Source of the DNA: Bacillota bacterium
Lineage (GTDB): Bacteria > Bacillota > Clostridia > Peptostreptococcales > Anaerovoracaceae
Assembly: GCA_017436705.1 (NCBI GenBank)
Contig: JAFSCP010000045.1
Location: 1-64,000, forward strand
Direction: 5' to 3'
DNA: 64,000 nucleotides
Shown here: positions 1-8,368 of the stretch, piece by piece
Numbering within the stretch: position 1 is the stretch's first letter
Layout of the letters: every line of letters begins with the position of its first letter
Notes under the pieces: model-generated
Database searches by the model: none
Seen by the model: only the letters and a program-made list of their open reading frames with translations
What the model was told of the DNA's origin: nothing
Made by a program: the position numbers and the translations under genes

Positions 1-691
1 CTACTATCAGCGGAACCAGTACCACGTGAATGATGCCCGCAATGATAATCGAAAGGCTGGACATGGCGCCGGCCACATCATTATCCTGAATGATGGCCGC
101 CGTACCGCCCGCGTGGCAGGCGGTTCCTGTGGCAAGGCCCCAGGCCACGTCGCTCTTTATCCTGAAAAGCTTGCGCAGCGGATAGGTGAGTACTGAACCG
201 AGTACGCCGGTGAGGATTACTGCGGCAACAGTGCAGGCTGCGATGCCGCCCAGCTCTTCGCAGATGCTGGTTGCGATGGCGGTAGTTACCGATTTCGGAG
301 CCAGGCTGATGTGGAGCTCAGCGGACAGGCCGAGAATCTTGCACATGGCGAAAATGCTCACAACCGATGCAATGCTCCCTGCGAGGATGCTTGCCAGGAT
401 GGCCAGTTTGTTGGACTTGAGTACATTGAGCTGGCGGTAAAGAGGCACAGCCAGGCATACAGTGGCAGGTGTGAGGAACCAGGCAATCATGTCGCCGGAA
501 GGTTTGTAGCTTTCGTATGGAATGTCCAGAGCAACCATGGTGCCGATGATTATTATCAGGGTGAAAACCAGCGGATTGAACCAGGCTTTGCCCAGTTTTT
601 TACCGAGGTGCTGCATGGTGCAGTAGATTGCCGCTGTGATAAAAATGCCGAAATAAGTGTTTCCGTCCAGGAGAGTGATTATGCTATTCAT
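1..691 (-). CDS. lrgB: LrgB family protein (3' end cut by window edge)
   Basis: Hydrophobic protein of the LrgB/CidB/YohK family, which with LrgA modulates murein hydrolase export or small-metabolite (pyruvate, glycolate) transport at the membrane. Translation from the ATG at 691 gives MNSIITLLDGNTYFGIFITA, then a Q-H-L-G-K-K-L stretch and FNPL, typical of the family. The reading frame stays open to base 2, about 230 residues, close to full family length, so only the extreme C-terminus is missing. The start overlaps the lrgA stop by 8 bp, indicating translational coupling. Family assignment is firm; the physiological role here is inferred from homologues. Confidence 0.88.
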   Translation of the reverse strand, partial: MNSIITLLDGNTYFGIFITAAIYCTMQHLGKKLGKAWFNPLVFTLIIIIGTMVALDIPYESYKPSGDMIAWFLTPATVCLAVPLYRQLNVLKSNKLAILASILAGSIASVVSIFAMCKILGLSAELHISLAPKSVTTAIATSICEELGGIAACTVAAVILTGVLGSVLTYPLRKLFRIKSDVAWGLATGTACHAGGTAAIIQDNDVAGAMSSLSIIIAGIIHVVLVPLIV

Positions 692-1052
692 TTGCCTTCT
701 CCTTTCCTTCTCTGCGGCCGATAATGAAGTCGGCAGTTTTGCCGGTCACAAAGAAACATACGAATGTACTGAGCACAATTACAAGTACGATTTTGAGGAT
801 GCTGCCCGCCAGCTGGTTGTAGCTGGTCATCAGGTTCACGCCGAAAGGCACGAAAATCAGCATCATAAGACCGCTGAGGAAGTCTGCGGTCGCTTCCACC
901 TGTTCCAGTTTCAGGATGCCTGATGCGAGGGCTGCAAAGAGCAGCACCATGCCCCAGATGGCAGCCGGAACCGGCAGCGGGATGAGAGTATTGAGCAGCT
1001 GGCCTGCAAAGGTCGCCAGCAGAATTATTGCAAATTGTGGTATGTATTTCAT
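684..1052 (-). CDS. lrgA: CidA/LrgA family holin-like membrane protein
   Basis: A 122-residue membrane protein with four predicted transmembrane segments (about residues 5-24, 29-48, 60-83 and 88-110) in the CidA/LrgA family, the partner of LrgB. The motif P-L-P-V-P-A-A-I-W-G-M near residues 26-36 matches the family's conserved P-x-P-x-x-x-x-G loop. A Shine-Dalgarno AAAAGGAG lies just upstream of the ATG. It overlaps lrgB, forming a two-gene operon. Such pairs are usually linked to cell lysis control or overflow-metabolite transport; which applies here cannot be told from sequence. Confidence 0.88.
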   Translation of the reverse strand: MKYIPQFAIILLATFAGQLLNTLIPLPVPAAIWGMVLLFAALASGILKLEQVEATADFLSGLMMLIFVPFGVNLMTSYNQLAGSILKIVLVIVLSTFVCFFVTGKTADFIIGRREGKEKANE

Positions 1053-1124
1053 AAGCTGATAAGCTCCTTTTCAGAATATTCCTTGTAGATTTTACCACAG
1101 CATAAAGTTTTCCGCAACATAAAA

Positions 1125-1146
1125 CCGGGAGCCTTCTGGCTCCCGG
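1125..1146 (-). terminator. Rho-independent terminator after the PepSY gene
   Basis: A perfect 9-bp inverted repeat CCGGGAGCC / GGCTCCCGG with a 4-nt loop. Read leftward it is followed by TTTTATG. It closes the leftward PepSY transcript and insulates it from lrgAB. Confidence 0.85.
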
Positions 1147-1181
1147 TACGGAAGATATAAAATGAACTCAAATTGAAGGAG

Positions 1182-1916
1182 TTAGTCATCCCAGTCATCG
1201 TCATCCCAGTCTTCACGGTCAGAATCCCTGTCAAGAATCTTGCCGCTTGTTGCACTGATTTCATATTCGTATTCAGTGTTTCCGCTGAAAAATTCGATTT
1301 CGTAAGTTGCCACACCGTCGTCTTTGTCCAGCTTGGCTTTTGTGAAAGTTGCTGCAGAGGACTTGATGCCTGCATCGCTGAGAGCGATAGACTTGGCCTT
1401 ATCCACTCCGATGTACTTGGAAGCAGGTTCTGACGGAACCTGCGGCTTCTGAGCTTCCTGGCTCTGCACCGGAGGCTGCTGCACTTCTGCAGGCTGCTGA
1501 GGCTGTTCATTCTGTACAGGCTGCTGTACCGGCTGAACCGGATCTTCGAACTTGATTTCGTTTTCCTTCAGTGTAGGAGTTTCTGCCGCTTCGCGGCTTG
1601 CTTCGATGATTGTACCATCGTTTGCTTTGATGGTGTACTCGTATTCAAAACCGCCTGCGACGAAGTCAACTTCGTAAGTTGCCACGCCGTCATCGTTATC
1701 GTAGTGAGCAATGAGTCCGGAAACTTCTTCGCTTGTGAAGCCTGCATCCTGGAGCGCCACATTTACACCTTTGTCAAGACCGATTGTCTTGTTTGAGTTG
1801 ACGCCGGCCCCCACCTGCATCGACCCGAAAGCAACTGCTGCAACAAGGAGCAGTATAACCAGTGCGAATCCTCCTATTCTTAAAGGTGAATTTAAAACCT
1901 GTGTAATCTTTTTCAT
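1182..1916 (-). CDS. Membrane-anchored protein with two PepSY domains
   Basis: A 244-residue protein with one N-terminal membrane segment (about residues 16-36), a first PepSY-like unit (about 45-105), a Pro/Gln-rich linker (about 115-165) and a second PepSY unit (about 168-230), then an acidic tail rich in Asp and Trp. Both units carry the I-x-x-x-x-A-x-x-x-A-G ... D-D-G-x-x-x-Y-E-x-(D/E)-F pattern. PepSY domains are thought to bind and restrain extracytoplasmic peptidases or sense envelope state. The ATG at 1916 is chosen because GGAAGGAG precedes it by about 8 nt; an upstream in-frame start lacks this. The promoter carries tandem repeats likely bound by the adjacent response regulator, so it is probably a target of that two-component system. 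Confidence 0.8.
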   Translation of the reverse strand: MKKITQVLNSPLRIGGFALVILLLVAAVAFGSMQVGAGVNSNKTIGLDKGVNVALQDAGFTSEEVSGLIAHYDNDDGVATYEVDFVAGGFEYEYTIKANDGTIIEASREAAETPTLKENEIKFEDPVQPVQQPVQNEQPQQPAEVQQPPVQSQEAQKPQVPSEPASKYIGVDKAKSIALSDAGIKSSAATFTKAKLDKDDGVATYEIEFFSGNTEYEYEISATSGKILDRDSDREDWDDDDWDD

Positions 1917-1988
1917 AATCTCTCTCCTTCCTTTCAAACAAAGCAGTTTTTATATATCGGAAGTAATTTCTTTCTTTGTTATGGTTTC

Positions 1989-2021
1989 ATTATAAAGAGG
2001 AAAGATTAAAGAAAGATTAAA
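1989..2021 (-). promoter_or_regulatory. Promoter with tandem 11-bp response-regulator-type repeats
   Basis: On the minus strand a -10 TATAAT (1989-1994) is preceded by two identical tandem copies of TTTAATCTTTC (2000-2010 and 2011-2021), occupying the -35 region. The TTTAAT nearest the -10 begins 16 nt upstream of it. Direct repeats in phase with the helix are typical of OmpR/PhoB-type regulators acting as activators. The same geometry recurs at 61179-61222. Regulator identity is inferred from the adjacent response regulator gene. Confidence 0.65.
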
Positions 2022-2033
2022 GATTTAATTTTT

Positions 2034-3437
2034 TTAAATTTTAAAAATAAATTCTGTCCCTTCGCCCGGAGTGCTGGTCACATCGATGCTGCCGCCCAGA
2101 AGTCCGGCTATCTGGCGTACCATGGAAAGTCCCAGACCGAGACCGCCGCTGCCATATTCCTCACTTCGGGAAGGGTCAACCTGATAGAACCGGTTCCAGA
2201 TTTTTTCAAGGTTTTCCCGGGAAATGCCGATGCCGTCGTCTTTTACGGACAGGGCTGCAGACCCGTCATCTGTGCGCTTCAGGCTGAGCCAGATGTTGCC
2301 GCCGTCGTTGCCGTATTTATAGGCATTGCTGATAAGGTTGTTCACCATGCGTGTAAAAAGGTTTCTGTCCACGCTGGCAGTGACGCCCGGCTCAATCTGC
2401 GTGTGCAGGGTGATGCCCCGCTGGCTTACCATGGACTGCTCGTCCGCCATATCTTCAAGAAGGGCGCTCAGGTCGCAAGGCTCCTTGCGCACCGGCTCGG
2501 TTCCCTGATCAAGACGGGTGAAGAAAAGCAGCTGGTTGATTATATCGTTCATGCGGTGACTCTGGCGCTGGATTACTTCCAGAGACTCCCGGTATTCTTC
2601 CTCGCTGTCAGCAAGTTCCAGGGCGTACTGGCTCTGGGCCATAATTACCGCTGTCGGTGTGCGCAGCTCGTGGGAGGCGTCAGATGTGAACTGGCGCTCA
2701 GACTCGAAAGACTTTTCAAGGCGCGCAAACATGCCGTTGAAAGTATCTGCAAGCATGTGGATTTCATCGCTGCCCGGACCGATATCAAGACGCTGTGAAA
2801 GGTCGCCGCCCTCGCTGATTTTTTCTGCAGTCTGGGCAATATGCTGTACCGGCAGGAAAGACCTGCGGGTAATCACGTAGCCGCCTGCAATGGAAAGCAA
2901 GGCCAGCAGAGGCAGAAGCCAGAAGGAAAGGCGCAGCACATTATACAGCACGTTGAGGGTTTCGTTGTGGGAAACCACGCCGCGCAGCCACAGCCCTTCA
3001 AAATCTCCGGTAAGCGGCCGGTCATAAATGTAGAACTTTTCGCCGTTTATCCGCAGGCTGCCCATGGATGTGTATGCCAGCGGGTCAGCTGCCGAAAGCT
3101 TGACAGGTGCCTCTCCGTAGAGCAGGTCGCCGGTTTCATCGTAAAGCGCTGTGCAGATGCCTTCGAAATAATCGCAGAAGTCGTCGTCGATTTCCAGCCA
3201 GCCGTCTTTGTAGACCAGGAACTGGTCTCCCTGCTCGATTTCTTCCCGGTCATAAATCTTCGAGAACTCGATTTCGGCCACATTGGTGGTTACCACGCTC
3301 ATAAGCCTTTCCTTGATGTTTTCGTCAAGGACCAGGTTGGCAATGGAAAATGTCAGACCGGTGATAAGGGATACGATCACCAGCAAGGTGACAGTGAACC
3401 AGAGCATGATTTTCTGTTTGATTGAAAGTCTTTTCAT
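2034..3437 (-). CDS. Two-component sensor histidine kinase (HAMP-HisKA-HATPase)
   Basis: A 467-residue membrane kinase. It has a TM segment at about 10-33, an extracellular sensor region (about 35-165), a second TM (about 168-188), HAMP (about 190-243), a HisKA box S-D-A-S-H-E-L-R-T-P with the phospho-acceptor His at about 256, then the ATPase N box (N-A-Y-K-Y-G), G1 box D-D-G-I-G-I and G2 box G-L-G-L-G-L. It lies 4 nt downstream of its response regulator gene and is transcribed with it and a thioredoxin. Architecture resembles envelope-sensing kinases of the PhoR/CiaH kind. The signal is unknown; the neighbouring PepSY protein suggests envelope or protein-folding stress. Confidence 0.93.
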   Translation of the reverse strand: MKRLSIKQKIMLWFTVTLLVIVSLITGLTFSIANLVLDENIKERLMSVVTTNVAEIEFSKIYDREEIEQGDQFLVYKDGWLEIDDDFCDYFEGICTALYDETGDLLYGEAPVKLSAADPLAYTSMGSLRINGEKFYIYDRPLTGDFEGLWLRGVVSHNETLNVLYNVLRLSFWLLPLLALLSIAGGYVITRRSFLPVQHIAQTAEKISEGGDLSQRLDIGPGSDEIHMLADTFNGMFARLEKSFESERQFTSDASHELRTPTAVIMAQSQYALELADSEEEYRESLEVIQRQSHRMNDIINQLLFFTRLDQGTEPVRKEPCDLSALLEDMADEQSMVSQRGITLHTQIEPGVTASVDRNLFTRMVNNLISNAYKYGNDGGNIWLSLKRTDDGSAALSVKDDGIGISRENLEKIWNRFYQVDPSRSEEYGSGGLGLGLSMVRQIAGLLGGSIDVTSTPGEGTEFIFKI

Positions 3438-3441
3438 AGGA

Positions 3442-4113
3442 CTATTCCTCCCTGATTACGTAGCCCACGCCGCGGACGGTGTGAATCAGTTTAGGCTCGA
3501 AATTATCGTCGATTTTTTTGCGCAGATAACGGATGTATACGTCCACTGCGTTGGTGCCGCCTTCATAGTCGAAGTTCCACAGATTGTTTTCAATATTGTC
3601 GCGGGAAAGGACTTTGCCCTTGTTGCGGAGCATGTACTCCAGCAGGGCGAATTCCTTGGCAGAAAGCTTGATGTTTTCACCGCCACGGGTCACCGCATGG
3701 GTATTTGTGTCCAGGCTCAGGTCCGCAATTGTGTAGACCGGTGAGTTGGATGTGGCAGTTTTTCGGGTCATGGCGCGGACTCTGGCCATAAGCTCCTCGA
3801 AGGAGAAAGGCTTGACCAGGTAGTCGTTGGCACCCAGGTCCAGGCCCGTTACCTTGTCGTCGATGGAGTCACGGGCAGTAAGGAAAAGTACCGGCGTATG
3901 GTCGCCCTTTGCGCGCATATGCTTTATTACTGAAAGGCCGTCCAGCTTAGGCATCATAATGTCAAGGATGACACCGTCGTAGCTGGCCATATCCAGAAAG
4001 TCCAGGGCTTCCTGTCCATCGAAGCAGTTGTCTACGGAATATCCTTCTGCTGTGAGCTTTTTTACCAGAATTTTGTTAAGGTCTTTCTGGTCTTCAGCAA
4101 TTAAAATTCTCAT
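3442..4113 (-). CDS. OmpR/PhoB-family response regulator
   Basis: A 223-residue regulator with an N-terminal receiver domain (about 1-115; acidic pair E7-D8, phospho-acceptor Asp51 in I-L-D-I-M-M-P, Thr in L-T-A-R-D, conserved K-P-F) and a C-terminal winged-helix DNA-binding domain (about 128-222, ending with H-T-V-R-G-V-G-Y-V). It partners the kinase encoded 4 nt downstream. Its start overlaps the stop of the thioredoxin gene by 4 nt. It is the obvious candidate to bind the tandem TTTAATCTTTC repeats upstream of the PepSY gene. Confidence 0.94.
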   Translation of the reverse strand: MRILIAEDQKDLNKILVKKLTAEGYSVDNCFDGQEALDFLDMASYDGVILDIMMPKLDGLSVIKHMRAKGDHTPVLFLTARDSIDDKVTGLDLGANDYLVKPFSFEELMARVRAMTRKTATSNSPVYTIADLSLDTNTHAVTRGGENIKLSAKEFALLEYMLRNKGKVLSRDNIENNLWNFDYEGGTNAVDVYIRYLRKKIDDNFEPKLIHTVRGVGYVIREE

Positions 4114-4412
4114 AAGAGTTCCTCGATTTCTTTCTTAGGCATGAGGCCTACTGCTCTGTTTACCATTTCGCCGTTTTTATATACCACCAGCATCGGAATG
4201 CTCATGGCACCGTGATTTACGGCAAGTTCGAACTGCTCGTCCACATTGACCTTGCAGATTTTAAGGTCTGCACGTTCAGCGTCCAGCGCTTCCAGCTCAG
4301 GAGCAATTCTGCGGCACGGGCCGCACCAGGGCGCCCAGAAATCTATTAAAACAGTTTCCTTTGCTTTTAAAACTTCTTCTTCAAAATTTTCTTTGGTAAC
4401 ATGTATAATCAT
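4110..4412 (-). CDS. Thioredoxin-like protein
   Basis: A 100-residue cytoplasmic thioredoxin-fold protein with the active site W-C-G-P-C-R-R (Cys30 and Cys33), F-W-A-P strand and the cis-Pro in S-I-P-M. It would reduce disulfides using electrons from thioredoxin reductase. It is the first gene of the leftward thioredoxin-regulator-kinase operon and overlaps the regulator by ATGA. A second, better-conserved thioredoxin is encoded at 45877-46185. Placing a thioredoxin ahead of a two-component system suggests a redox or envelope-stress link, which is inference. Confidence 0.9.
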   Translation of the reverse strand: MIIHVTKENFEEEVLKAKETVLIDFWAPWCGPCRRIAPELEALDAERADLKICKVNVDEQFELAVNHGAMSIPMLVVYKNGEMVNRAVGLMPKKEIEELL

Positions 4413-4451
4413 CTCAAAACCTCCTTAAGTTTAGTTCCAGTTTATGGATAT

Positions 4452-4481
4452 ATTATACCCTAATCAGGCGTACTTTAACAA
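4452..4481 (-). promoter_or_regulatory. SigA-type promoter for the thioredoxin/two-component operon
   Basis: Minus-strand hexamers TTGTTA (4476-4481) and TATAAT (4452-4457) separated by 18 nt, about 40 nt upstream of the thioredoxin start codon. Confidence 0.65.
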
Positions 4482-4501
4482 GATAATTATACGCGGCCAT
4501 G

Positions 4502-4530
4502 TTGTGAAAAAATGTAATCTGTGATATAAT
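4502..4530 (+). promoter_or_regulatory. SigA-type promoter for the RND exporter
   Basis: TTGTGA (4502-4507), a 17-nt spacer and a consensus TATAAT (4525-4530), about 75 nt upstream of the exporter start. It is divergent from the thioredoxin operon promoter. Confidence 0.7.
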
Positions 4531-4604
4531 GTCTTGTTACTTAAAATATGGGCATAAAGATTGAAATATAAGTATTTTGGAGAAAGGGCAGAGAGTAAAG
4601 AATA

Positions 4605-7600
4605 ATGGAACTATTCAGTGTTAAAAAACCTTTGACGGTCTTTGTGGTTGTAGTAGTAGTCATTGCGCTGGGAATTGTATCTGTGCTGGGAATGACTCCG
4701 GACCTGCTGCCGAGCATCGACCTGCCGTATGTAGTAGTAATGACCACCTATCCGGGTGCAACTCCTGAAGAAGTGGAGGAAACGGTGACCAAGCCGCTGG
4801 AACAGAGTCTGGCTACAGTAGAAAGCCTCAAGAACATCCAGTCGGTATCAAACAATAACTATTCCCTGGTTATCATGGAGTTTGATGCTGATGCCAGCAT
4901 GGACACGGCCACTGTAAATATCCTGCAGAGCGTGGATCTGGTGGAAGGCGGATGGGATGATACCATCGGAGCGCCATATATAATGAAGCTTAATCCTAAC
5001 ATGATGCCGATTGCAGTTGCATCTGTTGACATGGATGGCTACGATACCGAAAAACTTTCCAATTTCGTGGACGATACTCTGATGAACCAGCTTGAAGGAA
5101 CCACAGGTGTGGCAAGCATCAGCACAGGTGGCCTGCTGGAATCACAGATCAACGTAAAGATAAATCAGGAAAAAATCGAAAAACTCAACGAAGATCTGCT
5201 GGATGAAGTGAACTCTTCCATGGCAGACGCCAAGAAAGAACTTAACGACGGACTTGCCGCAATCAAGAAGGCGGAAGCTCAGCTTAAGGAAAGCGAAGAA
5301 GAGTTTGAAAAGACCAAGGACGACACATATAACCAGCTGGCATCAGCGGCAGCACAGCTTGATGTGGGTATTTCACAGGCCAGTGCGCTGGCAACCCAGA
5401 TTCAGGTGCTGGAAGGCCGCCAGATGGCAGTGGAAGCTCAGATAAATCAGGGAGCTTACGGTCCTATGCTGGGAGTAACCCTGGCAGACCTGCAGAAACA
5501 GCTTGCTGATATCAAGAGCGAGCTTGCAGTTCTTCAGATGGACAGCGCTGCTGCCAATGCTCAGGTAGAACAGCTGCAGAAAGCTTATGAAGAGGCCGAA
5601 AGAGGAAGCTACACCGCTATCGAGTCCTTTGATGATGCTGCAGCAGAACTGGCATCGGCAAAGAGCCAGCTTAAGAGCCAGAAGTCACAGCTCAACTCTG
5701 CAAAGAAGCAGCTTGACGATGCAGGCAACAAGGCGCTGGAAGAAGCAGGCCTTGATTCCATGATTACCATTGACATGGTTTCAGGAATTCTTCAGGGCCA
5801 GAACTTCAGCATGCCTGCAGGTTACGTGCAGGACGGGGATGTTGAATACCTTGTCAGCGTAGGCGACAAGCTGAAAGACCTGGACGAAGTCAAGGACCTT
5901 TTCCTGTTCAATATTGACGGACTGGGAGATATCGAGCTTAAAGACGTGGCAGATGTTTTCATGACTGACAACTCAGATTCTGTTTACGGTAATGTAAACG
6001 GCAACCCGGGCATCATGCTCACTTTCTCCAAGCAGTCCAACTATCCGACAGCAACTGTTTCCAACAACCTGGCAGACAAGTTTGCTGAACTTGAAGAGGA
6101 GTTTGAAGGACTTCACTTCACAACTCTCATGGACCAGGGTGACTACATCTACCTGATTATCGGAGCAATCCTCGAAAGCTTAGGCTACGGAGCGCTCTTT
6201 GCAGTAATCGTACTGCTCCTGTTCCTCAGAGACCTTAAACCTACACTGATTACCTTACTGAGTATTCCGATCAGTATTACCTTCGCAATCGTTGCCATGT
6301 ACTTCTCCGGAGTTACAATCAACATGATTTCACTTTCCGGCCTGGCGGTGGCAGTTGGTATGCTGGTGGATAACTCCATCGTTGTAATTGAAAATATTTT
6401 CAGATTCAGAAGACTGGGCGTGCCGCCTAAAAAAGCGGCCATTGCAGGTGCCAAGGAAGTAAGTTCTGCGATTATTTCTTCCACACTCACAACTGCCTGC
6501 GTATTCGCGCCTATTGTCTTCGTAGACGGTCTGACCAAGCAGCTTTTCACAGACATGGCCCTGACCATTGCTTACTCACTTGGTGCCAGCCTGATCATCG
6601 CACTGACACTGGTTCCTGCCATGGCGTCCATGATGCTGAAAAAAGAAGTAAAGCCGGAAGGCAAAGGTTTCGCAAGCTTCAAGAACGGTTACCGCAGACT
6701 GCTCAACTGGAATCTGAACCACAAATTCCTTATTCTGCTTTTCGCAGTGGTACTCTTCGGATACAGCATCTATGCTTCCGTGGCAAAGGGCTTCATCTTC
6801 ATCCCTGATATGGCTACACCGCAGCTTTCAGGCAGCATGACCATGACCGATGAAGAGGTTACACTGGAAGAAACCAAGGAAATGGCAGATAAGGTCATCG
6901 ACATCGCAAGCAAACAGGAAGGCGTAAAGAGCGTGGGCGGCATGCTTTCTTCCTCCGGCGGCATCGGCGGTTCCCTCATGGGCGAAACTTCCGTGGCTTC
7001 CGTTTCACTGTATATCATTGTTGACGAAGAAAGCGACCTTTCCGGCGGTGAAATCGCAGAAAACATCCAGGAAGCATGTAAGCATCTGGACTGCGACGTA
7101 TCAATTCTCAGCTCATCATCCATGAGCTCCTATACTTCTGCAATGGGCGGCAGCGGCATCAGCATCAGCGTTTACTGCACTGACAACGATGTGCTTCAGA
7201 AAGCCGCAAAGCAGGTGGGCGACAAGCTTGCCACTGTTGAAGGTGTTGCAGAAGTTGATAACGGCCTGACAGACGCCGAACCTGAACTTCACTTTGTGGT
7301 TGATAAGCAGAAGGCCATGGAAAAGGGCCTGACAGTTGCGCAGGTTTACATGCAGATTGCTGAGGAAATGTCCACAGAAAACACTGCAACATCAATGAAT
7401 CTGGGCGGCGACGAATACGACATCGTGGTTTCCTCCGACGAAAAGGAAACTGTCACCGCTAAGGATATAAAGAACCTTGAGCTTGAAGGCACCAACTCCG
7501 ACGGCGAAAAGGTATATGTAAAGGTCAAGGACATCTGCAAGATTGAAGAAACTGAATCAATGCCTTCAATCCAGAGAAACGACCAGAGAACTTATCTCAC

Positions 7601-8282
7601 CGTTTCCGCTTCTCTTGAAGAGGATTACAATGTAACACTTGTTACTGAAGATGCCAAGGACGCACTGAAAGAACTTAATCTTCCTGATGGCGTAAATTAC
7701 GAATTTGACGGTGAAAACGAAATGATTATGGACGCAATGTGGCAGCTGCTCAAAATGATGCTTCTGGGCATCCTGCTGGTTTACCTTATCATGGTAGCCC
7801 AGTTCCAGTCACTGAGATCACCATTTATCGTAATGTTCACCATCCCGCTGGCATTCACAGGCGGCCTGCTGGCACTGCTGATCTTTGACAAGGAAATCAG
7901 TATCATTGCAATGATCGGTCTGATTCTGCTGGTAGGTATCATCGTAAATAACGGTATCGTACTGGTTGACTACACCAACCAGCTGAGAAGCCGCGGACTG
8001 ACCAAACGTCAGGCAATCATCGAGGCTGCAGCAACACGTATCAGACCTGTTATGATGACTTCACTGACAACAATTCTGGGCCTGGTGGTAATGGCCGTGG
8101 GAAAAACTGCCGGAACCGACATGATGCAGCCAATCGCACTGGTTTCCATCGGCGGTCTGGTATATGCAACACTGCTCACACTTCTGGTTGTACCTGTAAT
8201 CTACGATATCTTCAACGGCGAAGAATACAAGGCAACGAAGAAAGAAGACCTGGACATCAGCGAACTTATTGCTGACATCTAA
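4605..8282 (+). CDS. RND-family efflux transporter with coiled-coil insertion
   Basis: A 1225-residue inner-membrane proton-driven exporter of the AcrB/SwrC (HAE1) class, about 180 residues longer than usual. TM1 is at residues 9-29; the first TM2-TM6 bundle begins near residue 520 and includes G-M-L-V-D-N-S-I-V-V-I-E-N with the proton-relay Asp; the second half repeats the layout with TM7 near 715 and TM8-12 from about 1050, containing G-I-I-V-N-N-G-I-V-L-V-D-Y. The first extracellular loop carries a Lys/Glu/Ala-rich coiled coil from about residue 195 to 383, inserted before T-I-D-M-V-S-G-I-L-Q-G-Q-N. No membrane-fusion protein gene is adjacent. The substrate is unknown (lipids, peptides or drugs are possible). 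Confidence 0.93.
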   Translation: MELFSVKKPLTVFVVVVVVIALGIVSVLGMTPDLLPSIDLPYVVVMTTYPGATPEEVEETVTKPLEQSLATVESLKNIQSVSNNNYSLVIMEFDADASMDTATVNILQSVDLVEGGWDDTIGAPYIMKLNPNMMPIAVASVDMDGYDTEKLSNFVDDTLMNQLEGTTGVASISTGGLLESQINVKINQEKIEKLNEDLLDEVNSSMADAKKELNDGLAAIKKAEAQLKESEEEFEKTKDDTYNQLASAAAQLDVGISQASALATQIQVLEGRQMAVEAQINQGAYGPMLGVTLADLQKQLADIKSELAVLQMDSAAANAQVEQLQKAYEEAERGSYTAIESFDDAAAELASAKSQLKSQKSQLNSAKKQLDDAGNKALEEAGLDSMITIDMVSGILQGQNFSMPAGYVQDGDVEYLVSVGDKLKDLDEVKDLFLFNIDGLGDIELKDVADVFMTDNSDSVYGNVNGNPGIMLTFSKQSNYPTATVSNNLADKFAELEEEFEGLHFTTLMDQGDYIYLIIGAILESLGYGALFAVIVLLLFLRDLKPTLITLLSIPISITFAIVAMYFSGVTINMISLSGLAVAVGMLVDNSIVVIENIFRFRRLGVPPKKAAIAGAKEVSSAIISSTLTTACVFAPIVFVDGLTKQLFTDMALTIAYSLGASLIIALTLVPAMASMMLKKEVKPEGKGFASFKNGYRRLLNWNLNHKFLILLFAVVLFGYSIYASVAKGFIFIPDMATPQLSGSMTMTDEEVTLEETKEMADKVIDIASKQEGVKSVGGMLSSSGGIGGSLMGETSVASVSLYIIVDEESDLSGGEIAENIQEACKHLDCDVSILSSSSMSSYTSAMGGSGISISVYCTDNDVLQKAAKQVGDKLATVEGVAEVDNGLTDAEPELHFVVDKQKAMEKGLTVAQVYMQIAEEMSTENTATSMNLGGDEYDIVVSSDEKETVTAKDIKNLELEGTNSDGEKVYVKVKDICKIEETESMPSIQRNDQRTYLTVSASLEEDYNVTLVTEDAKDALKELNLPDGVNYEFDGENEMIMDAMWQLLKMMLLGILLVYLIMVAQFQSLRSPFIVMFTIPLAFTGGLLALLIFDKEISIIAMIGLILLVGIIVNNGIVLVDYTNQLRSRGLTKRQAIIEAAATRIRPVMMTSLTTILGLVVMAVGKTAGTDMMQPIALVSIGGLVYATLLTLLVVPVIYDIFNGEEYKATKKEDLDISELIADI

Positions 8283-8316
8283 GAAGTCTCAGGGGATAAA
8301 CTGCAAAAAATAAATC

Positions 8317-8352
8317 AAGGGCATACCGCTTGCTGGCGGCGTGCCCTTTTTT
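8317..8352. terminator. Terminator between RND exporter and pilT-like gene
   Basis: Stem GGGCATACCGC / GCGGCGTGCCC with a short loop, followed rightward by TTTTTT. It ends the exporter transcript and may also serve the convergent leftward pilus operon. Confidence 0.75.
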
Positions 8353-8368
8353 ATGTCCGTTCAGTTTA

